DNA of 64,000 bases from positions 3,658,001-3,722,000 of the forward strand of contig NZ_CP048031.1 in the NCBI RefSeq assembly GCF_010092445.1. Reading direction: 5' to 3'. The DNA is from Shewanella sp. Arc9-LZ. GTDB taxonomy: Bacteria; Pseudomonadota; Gammaproteobacteria; Enterobacterales; Shewanellaceae. Both the position numbers and the translations under genes were made by a program. Shown here piece by piece: positions 1 to 9,648 of this stretch; position 1 is the first letter of the stretch; each line of letters begins with the position of its first letter. The notes under the pieces were generated by a model. That model saw only the letters and a list, made by a program, of their open reading frames with translations. It did no database searches and was not told the origin of the DNA.

Positions 1-833
1 CCTCAATGTTTTTACGTTTAATGGGCATTAAAACCGTCAAAACAAGTGACGCGTTAAGCCAAGAAGAACTGCGCACAGTTGTGCATGAAGCTGGAGCATT
101 AATCCCACAACGTCACCAAGAAATGTTATTGTCGATTTTAGATTTAGAAAAAGTCACAGTCGAAGACATTATGATTTCGCGCTCAGATATTTATGCTATT
201 AACGTCAATGACGATTTTAAATTGATAAATAAGCAAGTGGTTCAAAGTCCTCATACTCGAGTGTTAGTCTATCGCGACAACATCGATGATGCTGTCGGGT
301 TTATTCACTTACGTGATGCTTTGCGCTTACAATCCAAAGAGCAATTCAGTAAGTCATCATTATTAAGGGCTGTTAAGGAGTTATACTTTATTCCTGAAGG
401 TACACCACTAAACGTTCAATTGACTAATTTCCAGCAAAATAAAGAACGCATAGGGTTAGTTGTTGATGAGTACGGTGATATTCAGGGCTTAGTCACACTT
501 GAAGATATTTTAGAAGAGATTGTCGGTGACTTCACAACCTCAATGCTGACCACGGCAAGTGAAGACATTAATATCCAACAAGATGGTAGTTTCTTAATTG
601 ATGCCACGATTAACATTCGTGACCTTAATAAAGAAATGAAATGGAATCTTCCGATTGATGGCCCTAAAACCTTAAATGGCCTGATCATTGAATTTCTGGA
701 AGATATTCCTGCAGCAAACACCAGCTTACGCATCGTCGATTATCAAATAGAAGTCATCGATGTTGCAGATAATATGATTAAAACAGTCAGAGTTTTACCC
801 AGCAATTTAACGTTAATTGATGATAACGAGTAG
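1..833 (+). CDS. CBS-domain / CorC_HlyC-domain protein, 3' part
   Basis: This is the C-terminal part of a CNNM/CorB-type membrane protein, a family linked to divalent cation (Mg/Co) efflux. The reading frame is open from the left edge (frame 3), so the N-terminal DUF21 membrane domain lies outside the window and the ATG at position 6 is internal. About 277 residues are visible. They hold a CBS-domain pair (roughly residues 50-190, with the typical EDIM and DEYGDIQGLVTLEDILEEIVGD patterns in shorter pieces) followed by a CorC_HlyC transporter-associated domain to the end. The CBS pair is a likely adenosine-nucleotide sensor. A bidirectional terminator follows. The family is clear; the transported ion is not. 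Confidence 0.85.
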   Translation, partial: SMFLRLMGIKTVKTSDALSQEELRTVVHEAGALIPQRHQEMLLSILDLEKVTVEDIMISRSDIYAINVNDDFKLINKQVVQSPHTRVLVYRDNIDDAVGFIHLRDALRLQSKEQFSKSSLLRAVKELYFIPEGTPLNVQLTNFQQNKERIGLVVDEYGDIQGLVTLEDILEEIVGDFTTSMLTTASEDINIQQDGSFLIDATINIRDLNKEMKWNLPIDGPKTLNGLIIEFLEDIPAANTSLRIVDYQIEVIDVADNMIKTVRVLPSNLTLIDDNE

Positions 834-845
834 ATTTTTACACAT

Positions 846-872
846 AAAAAAGGCGCTTCAAGCGCCTTTTTT
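846..872. terminator. bidirectional rho-independent terminator
   Basis: An A-run, a GGCGCT/AGCGCC stem with a TCA loop and a T-run form a symmetric terminator. It sits between the CorC-like gene and the convergent Mpo1-like gene and can serve both. Confidence 0.85.
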
Positions 873-894
873 ATTGCCATGAATTGGTCATTCA

Positions 895-1419
895 TTACGA
901 TGCACGACGCTTAGCCTCTAAAGCACGGCGTTTATCACGTGCTATTGGGGTAATTTCTGCGGCTAAGTCTTTTTCCAAACCTAAAATGAAATACAACTCT
1001 GCCATCAAAAAGAATGGCCCAATCAGAAGCTGATTGAGATCATCCATAAAAGCAGGTTTGGCCTTTTCATATTTATGGCCAATAAACTGAATAACCCAGC
1101 CAATAATAAAAATACTAATGGCAATGATAAAAGGATGTGAGGTATGAACAACCAGCTCTGTGGTGTATAACACCGGCACAATGAACAATACTAATCCAAA
1201 CGCCAGGCGCATATGAAGTGCCATATAGTAGCCCAATACCACCACAGCTAATATCATTGCAACACTCACTTGATAATCTTGCCATGCAAAGCGAAGAGTC
1301 CCCAGCATCAAAAATGCCGACCAAATAATCATAGGAACGCCGACAAAATGCGTCTTTATATTTTGTGGATTTAAGTGCACGCTTTTATAAGTTGAAAGTT
1401 GTTCTACTGCCGATTTCAT
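895..1419 (-). CDS. Mpo1-like (DUF962/YGL010w) membrane protein
   Basis: This 174-residue integral membrane protein belongs to the DUF962 family. Its yeast member Mpo1 is an iron-dependent dioxygenase that shortens 2-hydroxy fatty acids. The family marks are visible: an N-terminal HLNPQNIKTHFVGVP stretch with spaced His residues, several hydrophobic helices, and IIGWVIQFIGHKYEKAKPA near the C-terminus. The ATG at 1419 has a GAGAG Shine-Dalgarno sequence 8 nt upstream. It is monocistronic, convergent with the CorC-like gene. The bacterial function is unproven, so the enzymatic role is inference from yeast. Confidence 0.8.
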   Translation of the reverse strand: MKSAVEQLSTYKSVHLNPQNIKTHFVGVPMIIWSAFLMLGTLRFAWQDYQVSVAMILAVVVLGYYMALHMRLAFGLVLFIVPVLYTTELVVHTSHPFIIAISIFIIGWVIQFIGHKYEKAKPAFMDDLNQLLIGPFFLMAELYFILGLEKDLAAEITPIARDKRRALEAKRRAS

Positions 1420-1674
1420 TTTTGATTCTCTCTAGTTAACCTCAGCTCAAAAGAAGGAATGAGGTAGGTAAACTGGCATCATGATATTCGATCTAATTCA
1501 TATCTAATGGATCATTTTGGCTAACAATCCGTATTGATTTACCAATATTAATCTAGTGTGATGTCGTCGTATTAGTATAGAAAAAGACTGTTTGATGTCA
1601 GTTATCATTTCGTTCTGAGATGAGTTGTTGATATCTTGTTAATCTACCCCACTTACGGCCATTTTAAAAGCTCA
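1420..1674. other. intergenic region, nothing recognised
   Basis: This AT-rich gap of about 255 bases lies upstream of the Mpo1-like gene. I see no ORF with a ribosome site, no strong dyad and no RNA gene. It presumably carries the promoter of the Mpo1-like gene. Confidence 0.5.
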
Positions 1675-1700
1675 CAAAAAAGGCGCTAATGCGCCTTTAA
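1675..1700 (-). terminator. rho-independent terminator after acpS
   Basis: On the minus strand an AAAGGCGC / GCGCCTTT stem with an ATTA loop is followed by a T-run. It lies 24 bases past the acpS stop and ends the lepB-to-acpS transcript. Confidence 0.85.
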
Positions 1701-1723
1701 TAAATAGCCTAATATGGTTCACA

Positions 1724-2104
1724 TCAACTTTCTAACACCACAGTGGCTACAGCATAATGTTTTTCATCTGCAATACTGATAAAACCATGCTTGCCCGCTA
1801 ATTGTTCAAGCCGTGCTAGCGCGCCATCGGTAAAACGTACCTGGGGCGCGCCATTATCATCATTGTCGATATGGATATGTTGAAACGACACACCTCTGCC
1901 AATTCCTGTGCCTAAGGCTTTTGCTGCAGCTTCTTTGGCGGCAAAACGCTTAGCTAAAAATCGCTCAGGCTGTTTTGATTGCAAGTAAGTAGTAAGCTCA
2001 GACTCGGTCAGCACTCTTCTGGCTAACCTGTCACCTAGGCGCTCTCGCTGCTCACTGATGCGGGCAATCTCAACAATGTCTGTACCGATCCCTACAATCG
2101 CCAT
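1724..2104 (-). CDS. acpS: holo-[acyl-carrier-protein] synthase
   Basis: AcpS transfers the 4'-phosphopantetheine arm of CoA onto the serine of apo-ACP, activating it for fatty acid synthesis. The 126-residue length is normal. The N-terminal GIGTDIVEIARI segment carries the metal-binding Asp, and RFLAKRFAAKEAAAKALGTG is the second family motif with the metal-binding Glu. The ATG overlaps the last base of the pdxJ stop (TAATG), which suggests translational coupling. It is the last gene of the lepB-rnc-era-recO-pdxJ-acpS run, followed by a strong terminator. This pdxJ-acpS pairing is also found in Escherichia coli. Confidence 0.97.
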   Translation of the reverse strand: MAIVGIGTDIVEIARISEQRERLGDRLARRVLTESELTTYLQSKQPERFLAKRFAAKEAAAKALGTGIGRGVSFQHIHIDNDDNGAPQVRFTDGALARLEQLAGKHGFISIADEKHYAVATVVLES

Positions 2105-2841
2105 TATTCGCCTCTGCGGCCTTCAAGCATCAGTTTCTTCATATCCCGTACTGCAGTGTCCAAACCATCAATAGCGGCTCGAGCAATCACAGCATGACCA
2201 ATATTAAGCTCATAAAGCTCAGGAATAGCCGCGATAGCCTTAACATTGTGATAATGCAATCCATGCCCAGCATTAACCACTAAACCTTTACTGTGAGCAT
2301 ATTGTGCCATTTCAGTAATACGAGCTAATTCATTTGCCTGCTCAGCATCGGTGATGGCATCAGCATAACAACCAGTATGGATCTCAATATAAGGTGCGCC
2401 AGATAACACTGCGGCATCAATTTGAGTTTTATCAGCATCAATAAACAATGACACTTTAATACCTTCTGCAGCCAAACGTGTGACGGCTGAGCGGATTTTT
2501 TCTAACTGACCTGCGACATCAAGACCGCCTTCAGTTGTTAGCTCTTCACGCTTCTCTGGGACTAAACATGCATACGCTGGTTTGATATCACAGGCGATAG
2601 CGATCATTTCTTCAGTGACAGCAAACTCGAAGTTCATTCTGGTCTTTAATGTCTTTGCCAATAAATACACATCACGATCTTGAATGTGGCGACGATCTTC
2701 ACGTAAATGTATGGTGATACCATCGGCGCCGGCATGCTCTGCTACTGCAGCTGCGTGTACGGGATCAGGATAATGAGTACCGCGGGCCTGACGCAATGTC
2801 GCGATATGATCGATGTTAATGCCTAATAGTATTCCGCTCAC
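2104..2841 (-). CDS. pdxJ: pyridoxine 5'-phosphate synthase
   Basis: PdxJ condenses 1-deoxy-D-xylulose 5-phosphate with 3-amino-2-oxopropyl phosphate to make pyridoxine 5'-phosphate, the last step of de novo vitamin B6 synthesis. The TIM-barrel protein starts [23 protein letters not shown], the classic PdxJ N-terminus, and has the [12 protein letters not shown] and [11 protein letters not shown] motifs. I place the start at the GTG at 2841 (245 residues): AAGGAG lies 6 nt upstream, and the protein then begins (V/M)SGILLGIN as in the family. A longer in-frame ATG at 2901 adds 20 atypical residues and has no good ribosome site. Confidence 0.96.
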   Translation of the reverse strand: MSGILLGINIDHIATLRQARGTHYPDPVHAAAVAEHAGADGITIHLREDRRHIQDRDVYLLAKTLKTRMNFEFAVTEEMIAIACDIKPAYACLVPEKREELTTEGGLDVAGQLEKIRSAVTRLAAEGIKVSLFIDADKTQIDAAVLSGAPYIEIHTGCYADAITDAEQANELARITEMAQYAHSKGLVVNAGHGLHYHNVKAIAAIPELYELNIGHAVIARAAIDGLDTAVRDMKKLMLEGRRGE

Positions 2842-2950
2842 ATCGAGCTCCTTAAGATAATAAATAACACAATGAGGCACACGATAACCAAAGTTATGCA
2901 CTAATTTACAAGTGTTTGGTCCATGTGTTGAGTTTAAAATAGATTATATG

Positions 2951-3673
2951 CTAATCCGCTTTGTTACTGAATAACTGCCTACTTAATAACGGCTTATTAC
3001 CCAACAATGGTGTGAGTAAATAACGCATTAATCCTTTAGCTTGATTAAACTGTTCAGGTTGCAGGTTTTGTGATGCCAATGCTAGCAACATTGCCCCAGA
3101 TAAACAGCCTTTACCATGAGAAAAAGAGCTTTCTTGAGTGGTTGCTACAGGGATAAAACCACTCTCTGCAATAAACCGATAGTGGCAACGGTCATCTAAC
3201 GAGTCACCTTGGGTGTCATAAGCAAGAGACGGCAACGCGCCTAACTCGAGTAATAAAGCCATTTCAAAATAACGCAGGTGGCTTGAACAAAACTGTTTAG
3301 CTAACGCCAGTAGTGCACGATGATAATCGAGAAAGAGACCTTCAGCTTGGTGATCGACTGACAATAGGCGAACTAATATTTCGTTTAGGTAAAAACCAGA
3401 ATAAAGACTATTACCGCTCAGCGGCATAGCAGGTGCAGCGGCTTCAATTTGGGTAATATTTTTCAATCCTAAATTTCTGGCTTCGGATTGGGCACTAAAT
3501 TGGATAATCAGCGGCTGAAAAGGTTGTAAGATACTTTTAATCGACCGTTTACCAGAACCGACTCGAGTAATGGCATCAACACGCCCAACACCTTCTATCA
3601 GCAAATTAACGATCACGCTCGATTCACGAAATTGTCGATGATGAAGCACATAGCCACGTTTCATAGTGGCCAT
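2951..3673 (-). CDS. recO: DNA repair protein RecO
   Basis: RecO works with RecF and RecR to load RecA on SSB-coated gapped DNA. The 240-residue protein has the N-terminal OB-fold signature (RGYVLHHRQFRESSVIVNLL, then GRVDAITRVGSGKRS) and an alpha-helical C-terminal domain. The Cys zinc cluster found in many RecO proteins is not evident, as in other gammaproteobacterial RecO proteins. The start could be the ATG at 3673 or the one three codons later; neither has a strong Shine-Dalgarno sequence. It lies 36 bases after era and 109 bases before the pdxJ start, within the same minus-strand series. Confidence 0.93.
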   Translation of the reverse strand: MATMKRGYVLHHRQFRESSVIVNLLIEGVGRVDAITRVGSGKRSIKSILQPFQPLIIQFSAQSEARNLGLKNITQIEAAAPAMPLSGNSLYSGFYLNEILVRLLSVDHQAEGLFLDYHRALLALAKQFCSSHLRYFEMALLLELGALPSLAYDTQGDSLDDRCHYRFIAESGFIPVATTQESSFSHGKGCLSGAMLLALASQNLQPEQFNQAKGLMRYLLTPLLGNKPLLSRQLFSNKAD

Positions 3674-3709
3674 GCCTATAAATACTTAATCAATAACGCT
3701 AAAGCCAAT

Positions 3710-4714
3710 TTAGCTTTCGCCATAGCCTAAACTTCTCAATGCACGTTCATCATCAGCCCAACCTGATTTCACTTTCACCCACACTTCAAGAAATACTTTA
3801 TTGTCAAATAAGGTTTCCATATCCAGACGGGATTGCGTTGCAATCGTTCTAATTCGCTCACCTTTATTGCCAATCACCATCCGTTTTTGGCCTTCACGCT
3901 CAACCAGAATTAACGCATTAATTTGATAGACGCCATTTTCCATCATTTTAAACTGTTCAATCTCAACCGTTGCGTCGTAAGGAAGTTCATCCCCAAGGAA
4001 GCGCATTAGCTTTTCACGGACAATTTCAGATGCCATAAAGCGTTGTGAGCGATCGGTAACATAATCTTCTGGGAAATAAAATGGGGCTTCTGGCAATGAT
4101 TCACGTGCCATATCCAAAATGCGTTGCACATTGGTGCCTTTACTGGCTGATATTGGCAAAATTTCATCAAAATCAAACTTTTTAGCCAATTCCGTTAAAT
4201 AAGGGAACAATGATTCCTTATCTTTAATGTTATCAACTTTGTTGATGGCTAAAATGATTTTTCGATCATCATTACGATGTTGAATTTTTTGGAGCACCAT
4301 CTCATCATCGGCAGTCCACGTCATACCATCAACAACAAAAATAACCATAGCAACATCAGCTAATGAACTGGCAGCCGCACGGTTCATCAAGCGGTTTATC
4401 GCACGCTTTTCTTCGATGTGTAGACCAGGTGTATCAATAAATATAATCTGGCTTGGGCCATCGGTATGAATACCCATGATACGGTGACGAGTTGTTTGTG
4501 GTTTTTTTGAGGTAATACTCACCTTTTGACCAAGTAACTTGTTCAAAAGTGTTGATTTACCCACATTGGGACGACCGACAATAGCCACCATGCCACAATA
4601 AGTTACATCGTATTTGGCTGTGGCCGTTGGTGCTGCTTGGTTCATCCTTGCCAGCAGTTCATCTAAGCTAGGCTCTTGGTTATCACCTGCTGGCAAGTCT
4701 GTTTTTTTGGTCAT
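3710..4714 (-). CDS. era: GTPase Era
   Basis: Era is an essential GTPase that binds the 3' end of 16S rRNA and helps 30S subunit maturation. Seen in the sequence: G1 [10 protein letters not shown]3 DTPGLH, G4 NKVD, and a C-terminal KH domain with [14 protein letters not shown]. At 334 residues it is about 30 residues longer than the E. coli protein because of an acidic N-terminal extension before [12 protein letters not shown]. The start at 4714 overlaps the rnc stop (ATGA), which supports the long form. The rnc-era overlap implies coupled expression of two ribosome-maturation factors. Confidence 0.97.
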   Translation of the reverse strand: MTKKTDLPAGDNQEPSLDELLARMNQAAPTATAKYDVTYCGMVAIVGRPNVGKSTLLNKLLGQKVSITSKKPQTTRHRIMGIHTDGPSQIIFIDTPGLHIEEKRAINRLMNRAAASSLADVAMVIFVVDGMTWTADDEMVLQKIQHRNDDRKIILAINKVDNIKDKESLFPYLTELAKKFDFDEILPISASKGTNVQRILDMARESLPEAPFYFPEDYVTDRSQRFMASEIVREKLMRFLGDELPYDATVEIEQFKMMENGVYQINALILVEREGQKRMVIGNKGERIRTIATQSRLDMETLFDNKVFLEVWVKVKSGWADDERALRSLGYGES

Positions 4715-5391
4715 TTATTCAGTAGCTCCAATACCTGAGCAGCGGCAAGCTGTTCAGCTTTTCTTCTTGAACTTGCCACACCGGTGACAACTTTATCTAA
4801 TTCACTAATTTTACATTCTACGGTGAAGGTTTGATCATGCGCTTCACCTTCTACCGCAACAACTTGGTAATCTGGCAATGGCTTTTTAAAACCTTGCAGG
4901 TATTCTTGCAAAATTGTCTTCGGATCTTTTTGATTAATACCCGGTTTTATCTCAGCTAAACGCTCTTGATACCATGATAATAATAGCTTACGGCACACTT
5001 CGATATCGGCATCAAGGTAAACTGCACCAATAATAGCCTCTACGGCATCCGCTAAAATAGATTCGCGTCTAAAGCCACCGCTTTTGAGTTCACCAGGGCC
5101 TAAATACAAATAATCACCTAGCTTGAACTCTTGAGCGATAATTGTCAGTGTGTCACCTTTGACTAAAGTAGCGCGCATACGGCTTAAATCACCTTCAGTC
5201 GCCTTTGGAAACTGATGATATAAGGCATCTGAAATAGCTATCGATAAAATCGAATCGCCTAAAAACTCTAAACGCTCATTATGTTTATTTGCTGCGCTGC
5301 GATGTGTTAAGGCCTGAATGAGTAATTCAATATTATTAAACTCATACCCTAAAGTACGGCACAAACGCGGCAAATTTTTAATGGGTTCCAT
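4711..5391 (-). CDS. rnc: ribonuclease III
   Basis: RNase III cleaves double-stranded RNA, including the 30S rRNA precursor. The catalytic signature [13 protein letters not shown] is present near residue 40, the second acidic site [14 protein letters not shown] follows, and a C-terminal dsRNA-binding domain runs from about [12 protein letters not shown] to the end. I chose the ATG at 5391, whose A is also the last base of the lepB TGA (TGATG), giving 226 residues. A TTG one codon upstream is also open but is less likely. The gene overlaps both lepB and era. Confidence 0.97.
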   Translation of the reverse strand: MEPIKNLPRLCRTLGYEFNNIELLIQALTHRSAANKHNERLEFLGDSILSIAISDALYHQFPKATEGDLSRMRATLVKGDTLTIIAQEFKLGDYLYLGPGELKSGGFRRESILADAVEAIIGAVYLDADIEVCRKLLLSWYQERLAEIKPGINQKDPKTILQEYLQGFKKPLPDYQVVAVEGEAHDQTFTVECKISELDKVVTGVASSRRKAEQLAAAQVLELLNK

Positions 5392-6305
5392 CAATGTATT
5401 CCACCTACTCTATCAAAACGTACTCCGGTCGGTACCCACGTTGGTAACACATCACTCGGTTTACGATCAAATTCAAAACTAATCCAAATTGCAACGGCTT
5501 TACCGACAAGATTCTCTTCCGGTACAAAGCCCCAAAAACGACTATCGGTACTATTATCACGGTTATCACCCATGGCAAAATACATTCCTTGAGGGACAAC
5601 GAACTCACCAGCAGGAAGACCCGCTTGAGGATAAAAGTGCTGTCTGAAATCAGGGCGCGATGGATTAAGCAAAATATCGTGTTCTACATCGCCTAATTGC
5701 TCACTCAAACGAATTAATGGCACGTCATTTTGGCTAAACTCACCACGATTAATTTCTACATGCTCAATCGTATGAGCCGCTGGGCAGTCAGATTTATTGA
5801 CACACGCTTCTTGGATCATCAGTTGTTTATTACGATAAAATATCTTGTCACCTGGTAAACCAACCACACGCTTTATATAGTCAATTTTTGGGTTTTCAGG
5901 GTATTTAAATACAAATACGTCTCCGCGCTCAGGTTCACCGGTTTCAACTAGTTTGCTGCGCCATACAGGATCGCGTAACCCGTAACTAAACTTTTCAACC
6001 AGAATGAAATCACCCACTAAGAGTGTCGGCATCATCGAACCAGATGGAATTTGAAATGGCTCATAAATAAAAGAACGTAAAATCATCACAAAGGCGATAA
6101 CCGGAAAAATCGAATGTGCAGTTTCAACTAACACAGGCTCACGAATGATTTTATCTATCGCATCTGCACTTAACTGAGTTGAGTTAGCTTGTGCTGCTAA
6201 TAAGCTTTCACGGCGTTTAGGCGCAAAAAATACCACATCAATTAACCAAATAAGTCCACTGACTAAGGTTACGAGCACTAAAATGAGCGAAAAATAGGCT
6301 GCCAT
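5391..6305 (-). CDS. lepB: signal peptidase I
   Basis: LepB removes signal peptides from exported proteins at the outer face of the inner membrane. Two N-terminal membrane segments are visible ([20 protein letters not shown] and [15 protein letters not shown]). The catalytic serine lies in [10 protein letters not shown] and the catalytic lysine in [26 protein letters not shown] is a later conserved box. I place the start at ATG 6305 (304 residues, [10 protein letters not shown]), with AGGAG upstream. An in-frame ATG at 6341 has no ribosome site. lepA is normally directly upstream, but here a repeat element and a hairpin separate them. Confidence 0.95.
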   Translation of the reverse strand: MAAYFSLILVLVTLVSGLIWLIDVVFFAPKRRESLLAAQANSTQLSADAIDKIIREPVLVETAHSIFPVIAFVMILRSFIYEPFQIPSGSMMPTLLVGDFILVEKFSYGLRDPVWRSKLVETGEPERGDVFVFKYPENPKIDYIKRVVGLPGDKIFYRNKQLMIQEACVNKSDCPAAHTIEHVEINRGEFSQNDVPLIRLSEQLGDVEHDILLNPSRPDFRQHFYPQAGLPAGEFVVPQGMYFAMGDNRDNSTDSRFWGFVPEENLVGKAVAIWISFEFDRKPSDVLPTWVPTGVRFDRVGGIH

Positions 6306-6423
6306 TACTGATTTATCTCCTGCTAGGTGTGTTGGATCCATATGGCTTGAGCAAAGGCTCAGAATAACTCAATCCAGTATGGTGATTAACGAATAAACAT
6401 TCACCCAGTTGAGTGTTACAAAA

Positions 6424-6464
6424 TATATAGTAAAAATAACGATAACGCCGCAATACGCGGCGTT
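6424..6464 (-). terminator. probable terminator between lepA and lepB
   Basis: An 8-bp perfect stem (AACGCCGC/GCGGCGTT, loop of 5) at 6444-6464 is followed on the minus strand by ATCG and TTATTTTT. It would stop or reduce lepA transcription before lepB. The T-run is offset from the stem, so strength is uncertain. Confidence 0.5.
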
Positions 6465-6747
6465 TAGTGTCGGTTAATCTTTCAAGGTTTTTTTTGCAGC
6501 GAATTGTTGGTCATTTATACAAGGCAGAGGCTTTGTAGTGTAGTTATTCTACATAAAAAGCCGATAACGCAGTAAAAATGGCCAACAAACGCTGTCCGAA
6601 GGGTTCGGCTAAAAACGTTTTACTCTTTATTGAGTGATTCTTTGTGAATCAAGTGGTGCTTAGATTACTAGGCAGCAATCCACTCGCCTCGATTAAAACG
6701 TTTTTATCTCGAACAAAATTTAACCAGCAAAGATCAACAGGCACTAG
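6464..6747. repeat. MITE-like element, family A, copy 1
   Basis: This gene-free element of about 284 bases has imperfect terminal inverted repeats: TAGTGTCGGTTAATCTTT at the left, and CTAGTGCCTGTTGATCTTTG read inward from the right. It aligns by eye along most of its length with the element at 23403-23699: shared blocks include ACAAGGCAGAG/ACAAAGCAGAG, the CGGCTAAA block and TTTATCTCGAACAAA near the right end. The right end sits in CTAG; the left end has decayed to TTAG. It separates lepA from lepB. TA/CTAG ends are typical of IS630/Tc1-type insertions. The assignment as a MITE is inference. Confidence 0.65.
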
Positions 6748-6770
6748 CAAACTAAAACAATTAATTATAA

Positions 6771-8561
6771 TTAGTCGTTAAGTTTCAATACCGCTAAGAA
6801 TGCCTCTTGTGGCACTTCAACGTTACCGACTTGCTTCATGCGTTTTTTACCTTCTTTCTGCTTGTTAAGTAGTTTCTTCTTACGTGAAACGTCACCACCA
6901 TAACACTTAGCGGTTACATCTTTACGTAATGCTTTAATACTTGAACGAGCAATAATCTGACTACCAACAGCAGCCTGAATAGCAATATCAAACATTTGGC
7001 GAGGGATCAATTCTTTCATCTTTTCAACCAATGCCAAACCACGATGACGAATATTACTGCGATGAATAATCATCGCTAATGCATCAACTCTGTCGCCATT
7101 GATTAAAATGTCCAGTCGCACCATATCTGCAGGATCAAAACGAATAAAGTTATACTCTAATGACGCATAACCCCGACTCGTTGACTTAAGACGGTCAAAG
7201 AAATCCATGACCACTTCAGCCATCGGCAAATGATAAGTCACGGCCACTTGATTACCGTGATAAACCATATTAGTTTGCGAACCGCGCTTTTCAATACACA
7301 AGGTAATCACGTTACCTAAGTATTCTTTTGGCACTAATATATTGGCTTCAACAATCGGTTCACGAATTTCTTCGATATTATTCAGCGCAGGTAGGCCTGA
7401 AGGATTATCGACATAAATCGTTTCACCATTGTTCATGATAACTTCGTACACTACTGTGGGTGCCGTCGTGATCAAATCTAGATTATATTCGCGCTCTAAA
7501 CGCTCTTGGACAATCTCCATGTGCAGAAGGCCGAGAAAACCTATACGGAAACCAAAACCTAACGCTGATGAAGTTTCAGGTTCAAAAAACAGTGATGCAT
7601 CATTCAAACTTAATTTATTTAACGCATCACGGAAGCTTTCATATTCATCGGTAGAAATTGGGAATACACCGGCATAAACCTGAGGCTTAACACGTTTAAA
7701 GCCTGGAAGAGGTTTGTCCGCGCCATTTTTTGCATGGGTCAAGGTATCACCTACTGGCGCACCGTGAATTTCTTTAATACCAGAAATCACATAACCCACT
7801 TCACCTGCACGAAGCTCTGTTTTGTCTTTTTCTTTTGGGGTAAAAATGCCTACGCGATCGGCGTTATAGTTTTGTCCAGTGGACATCACTTTAAATTTTT
7901 CGCCTTTCTTAAGTATGCCATTCTTAATACGTACTAAAGAAACAACACCAAGGTATGCATCAAACCATGAGTCAATAATCAACGCTTGTAAAGGCGCAGA
8001 CTCATCGCCCACTGGCGGAGGAATTTTTGCGATAATTTCCTCTAGTACTAAATCAACGCCAACACCTGTCTTTGCTGAACAACGCACAGCATCCATGGCA
8101 TCAATGCCAACGATATCTTCAATCTCTGCTGCTACACGGTCTGGTTCAGCCTGAGGTAAGTCAATTTTATTTAATACAGGAACTACGTCTAAATTCATTT
8201 CTAGTGCGGTATAGCAGTTTGCTAATGTCTGAGCTTCTACGCCTTGACCAGCATCAACTACTAATAGTGCACCTTCACATGCAGCCAAAGAACGTGATAC
8301 TTCATAAGAGAAGTCAACGTGGCCTGGTGTATCAATGAAGTTGAGTAGATAAGTGTTACCATCTTTTGCATGGTAATCTAAGGTGACACTTTGGGCTTTG
8401 ATCGTAATGCCACGCTCACGTTCTAGATCCATTGAATCTAAAACCTGTGCAGCCATTTCACGGTCAGTTAAGCCGCCACATACCTGAATCAGGCGATCGG
8501 ATAAAGTTGATTTACCATGGTCGATATGGGCAATAATCGAGAAGTTTCTAATGTGTTTCAT
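6771..8561 (-). CDS. lepA: elongation factor 4 (LepA) GTPase
   Basis: LepA is a ribosome-associated translational GTPase that affects initiation and subunit biogenesis. The 596-residue form starts [20 protein letters not shown] (G1). G2/G3 follow in [10 protein letters not shown] and [13 protein letters not shown]4 in NKIDLP, then EF-G-like domains and the LepA-specific C-terminus ([19 protein letters not shown]) complete it. I start at ATG 8561; the open frame continues 25 codons further without family similarity. It would normally be cotranscribed with lepB, but an element and hairpin now lie between. Confidence 0.97.
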   Translation of the reverse strand: MKHIRNFSIIAHIDHGKSTLSDRLIQVCGGLTDREMAAQVLDSMDLERERGITIKAQSVTLDYHAKDGNTYLLNFIDTPGHVDFSYEVSRSLAACEGALLVVDAGQGVEAQTLANCYTALEMNLDVVPVLNKIDLPQAEPDRVAAEIEDIVGIDAMDAVRCSAKTGVGVDLVLEEIIAKIPPPVGDESAPLQALIIDSWFDAYLGVVSLVRIKNGILKKGEKFKVMSTGQNYNADRVGIFTPKEKDKTELRAGEVGYVISGIKEIHGAPVGDTLTHAKNGADKPLPGFKRVKPQVYAGVFPISTDEYESFRDALNKLSLNDASLFFEPETSSALGFGFRIGFLGLLHMEIVQERLEREYNLDLITTAPTVVYEVIMNNGETIYVDNPSGLPALNNIEEIREPIVEANILVPKEYLGNVITLCIEKRGSQTNMVYHGNQVAVTYHLPMAEVVMDFFDRLKSTSRGYASLEYNFIRFDPADMVRLDILINGDRVDALAMIIHRSNIRHRGLALVEKMKELIPRQMFDIAIQAAVGSQIIARSSIKALRKDVTAKCYGGDVSRKKKLLNKQKEGKKRMKQVGNVEVPQEAFLAVLKLND

Positions 8562-8790
8562 TATGCTGCAATGACTACTACTAAAATGATGAAAATTAAG
8601 GTGGCAAATTGTACCTGATTGGGGGGGTAATACCAATCAGATTAAACAATAGTATCCATTTTGGGGCGATTATTAACCATTACAGGAGGTTTTCGAGGCT
8701 CTGTACACACATTTTCAGGTTAAAAGAGATGGTTAAACATGTTACACGGCATCATAGGTCATCAGCATAAATGTGGAAAATATTCACTAA

Positions 8791-8974
8791 CCTGAATTCG
8801 GGATAAGAGATGAGAATATGATTATAAAGATCATAAACTTAGAAGTTAACCACTATCAAAATTGTCATTTTTTACTAACAAGGCCAATTGACGCGCGTAT
8901 ATCTGGCTTATTGCAAGTTCATTCAACGCAGTTAGTAAAACAAAGGGCGAGCAGTTTGTTATCCCGAGATCAGG
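8791..8974. repeat. MITE-like element, family B
   Basis: This element of 184 bases is bounded by near-perfect inverted repeats: CCTGAATTCGGGATAA at 8791-8806 and TTATCCCGAGATCAGG at 8959-8974 (14 of 16 positions pair). A second inner dyad (TTTTACTAAC ... GTTAGTAAAA) is nested inside. It has no ORF of note. It ends 4 bases before the rseC stop codon, so it lies just downstream of rseC and may act in the 3' end of the rse transcript. The rest of the gap 8562-8790 shows nothing recognisable. Confidence 0.65.
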
Positions 8975-8978
8975 CTAA

Positions 8979-9485
8979 CTAATGACTGGCACTGATAATG
9001 CCCACTTCTTGGCCTAAATAGGTAATGATAACGGGTGTGGCGTGAGCCTCTAGTTCAGTGGCGAAGTGCTTACCAATAAACCAGGCAACCAATGCGCCTA
9101 ATGCACCAAAAGCCATAGCAAAACCATTGGTACTCAATCCTATTCCAGCAGCCAGCATATGCCCTATCATTGCCGATAAAAACAACCCAATTAACGGCAA
9201 TAAATACACCAATGCAGCCGCTTTAATGATGACGCTTTCAGGTAAACCTATTTTAAGCAAATCACCGCTACGGCAAGGTCTTTCACTCGGTAATGAAAAA
9301 CGTTGTGTATGAACCGAAAAAGCTTTAGCGATCGTCGATGTGCCACAATTTTCACTGCTGGCACAATGGTTACATGCACTTTTTAATTCAACCTCAACAG
9401 TTACCCAGCCTTGTTGATAATCAACCACGCGGGCAATTTCTTCCATCATAGTGGATGTGGATGACTCGGACATGTGGCTATTCAT
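8979..9485 (-). CDS. rseC: sigma-E regulatory protein RseC
   Basis: RseC is an inner-membrane protein at the end of rpoE operons, a mild positive modulator of sigma-E and relative of the Rnf/SoxR-reducing RsxC system. The N-terminal region has the redox-type cysteine cluster ACNHCASSENCG; two adjacent membrane segments follow (AAALVYLLPLIGLFLSAMIG and a Gly/Ala-rich one). The 168-residue start at 9485 is uncertain: homologues usually begin near the MEEIARVV segment (ATG 9449 or 9446), and no candidate start has a good ribosome site. It is the last gene of rpoE-rseA-rseB-rseC. Confidence 0.9.
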   Translation of the reverse strand: MNSHMSESSTSTMMEEIARVVDYQQGWVTVEVELKSACNHCASSENCGTSTIAKAFSVHTQRFSLPSERPCRSGDLLKIGLPESVIIKAAALVYLLPLIGLFLSAMIGHMLAAGIGLSTNGFAMAFGALGALVAWFIGKHFATELEAHATPVIITYLGQEVGIISASH

Positions 9486-9596
9486 ATAATCAGCTCAAAC
9501 CATAAATAAGGATTCAATTTTAGCACAATGCCGCTCATTGGCTAAGCAAGTTTACCGCTAAGCTATATCATTTCTAATTTGCCACTAGAAACACGA

Positions 9597-9629
9597 AAGC
9601 CGTGACACAAAATATTGTTGTCACGGCTT
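9597..9629 (-). other. hairpin between rseB and rseC
   Basis: An 11-bp perfect inverted repeat (AAGCCGTGACA ... TGTCACGGCTT) with an 11-nt loop lies in the rseB-rseC gap. There is no T-run after it on the minus strand, so it may be a partial terminator or an mRNA processing/stability hairpin. Confidence 0.5.
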
Positions 9630-9648
9630 GCTTGTTAACGAGCATTGT

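Noticed and set aside
7429..8338. Several 67-91 residue plus-strand ORFs inside lepA
   Set aside because: They are antisense shadows of a strongly conserved gene, with no ribosome sites.
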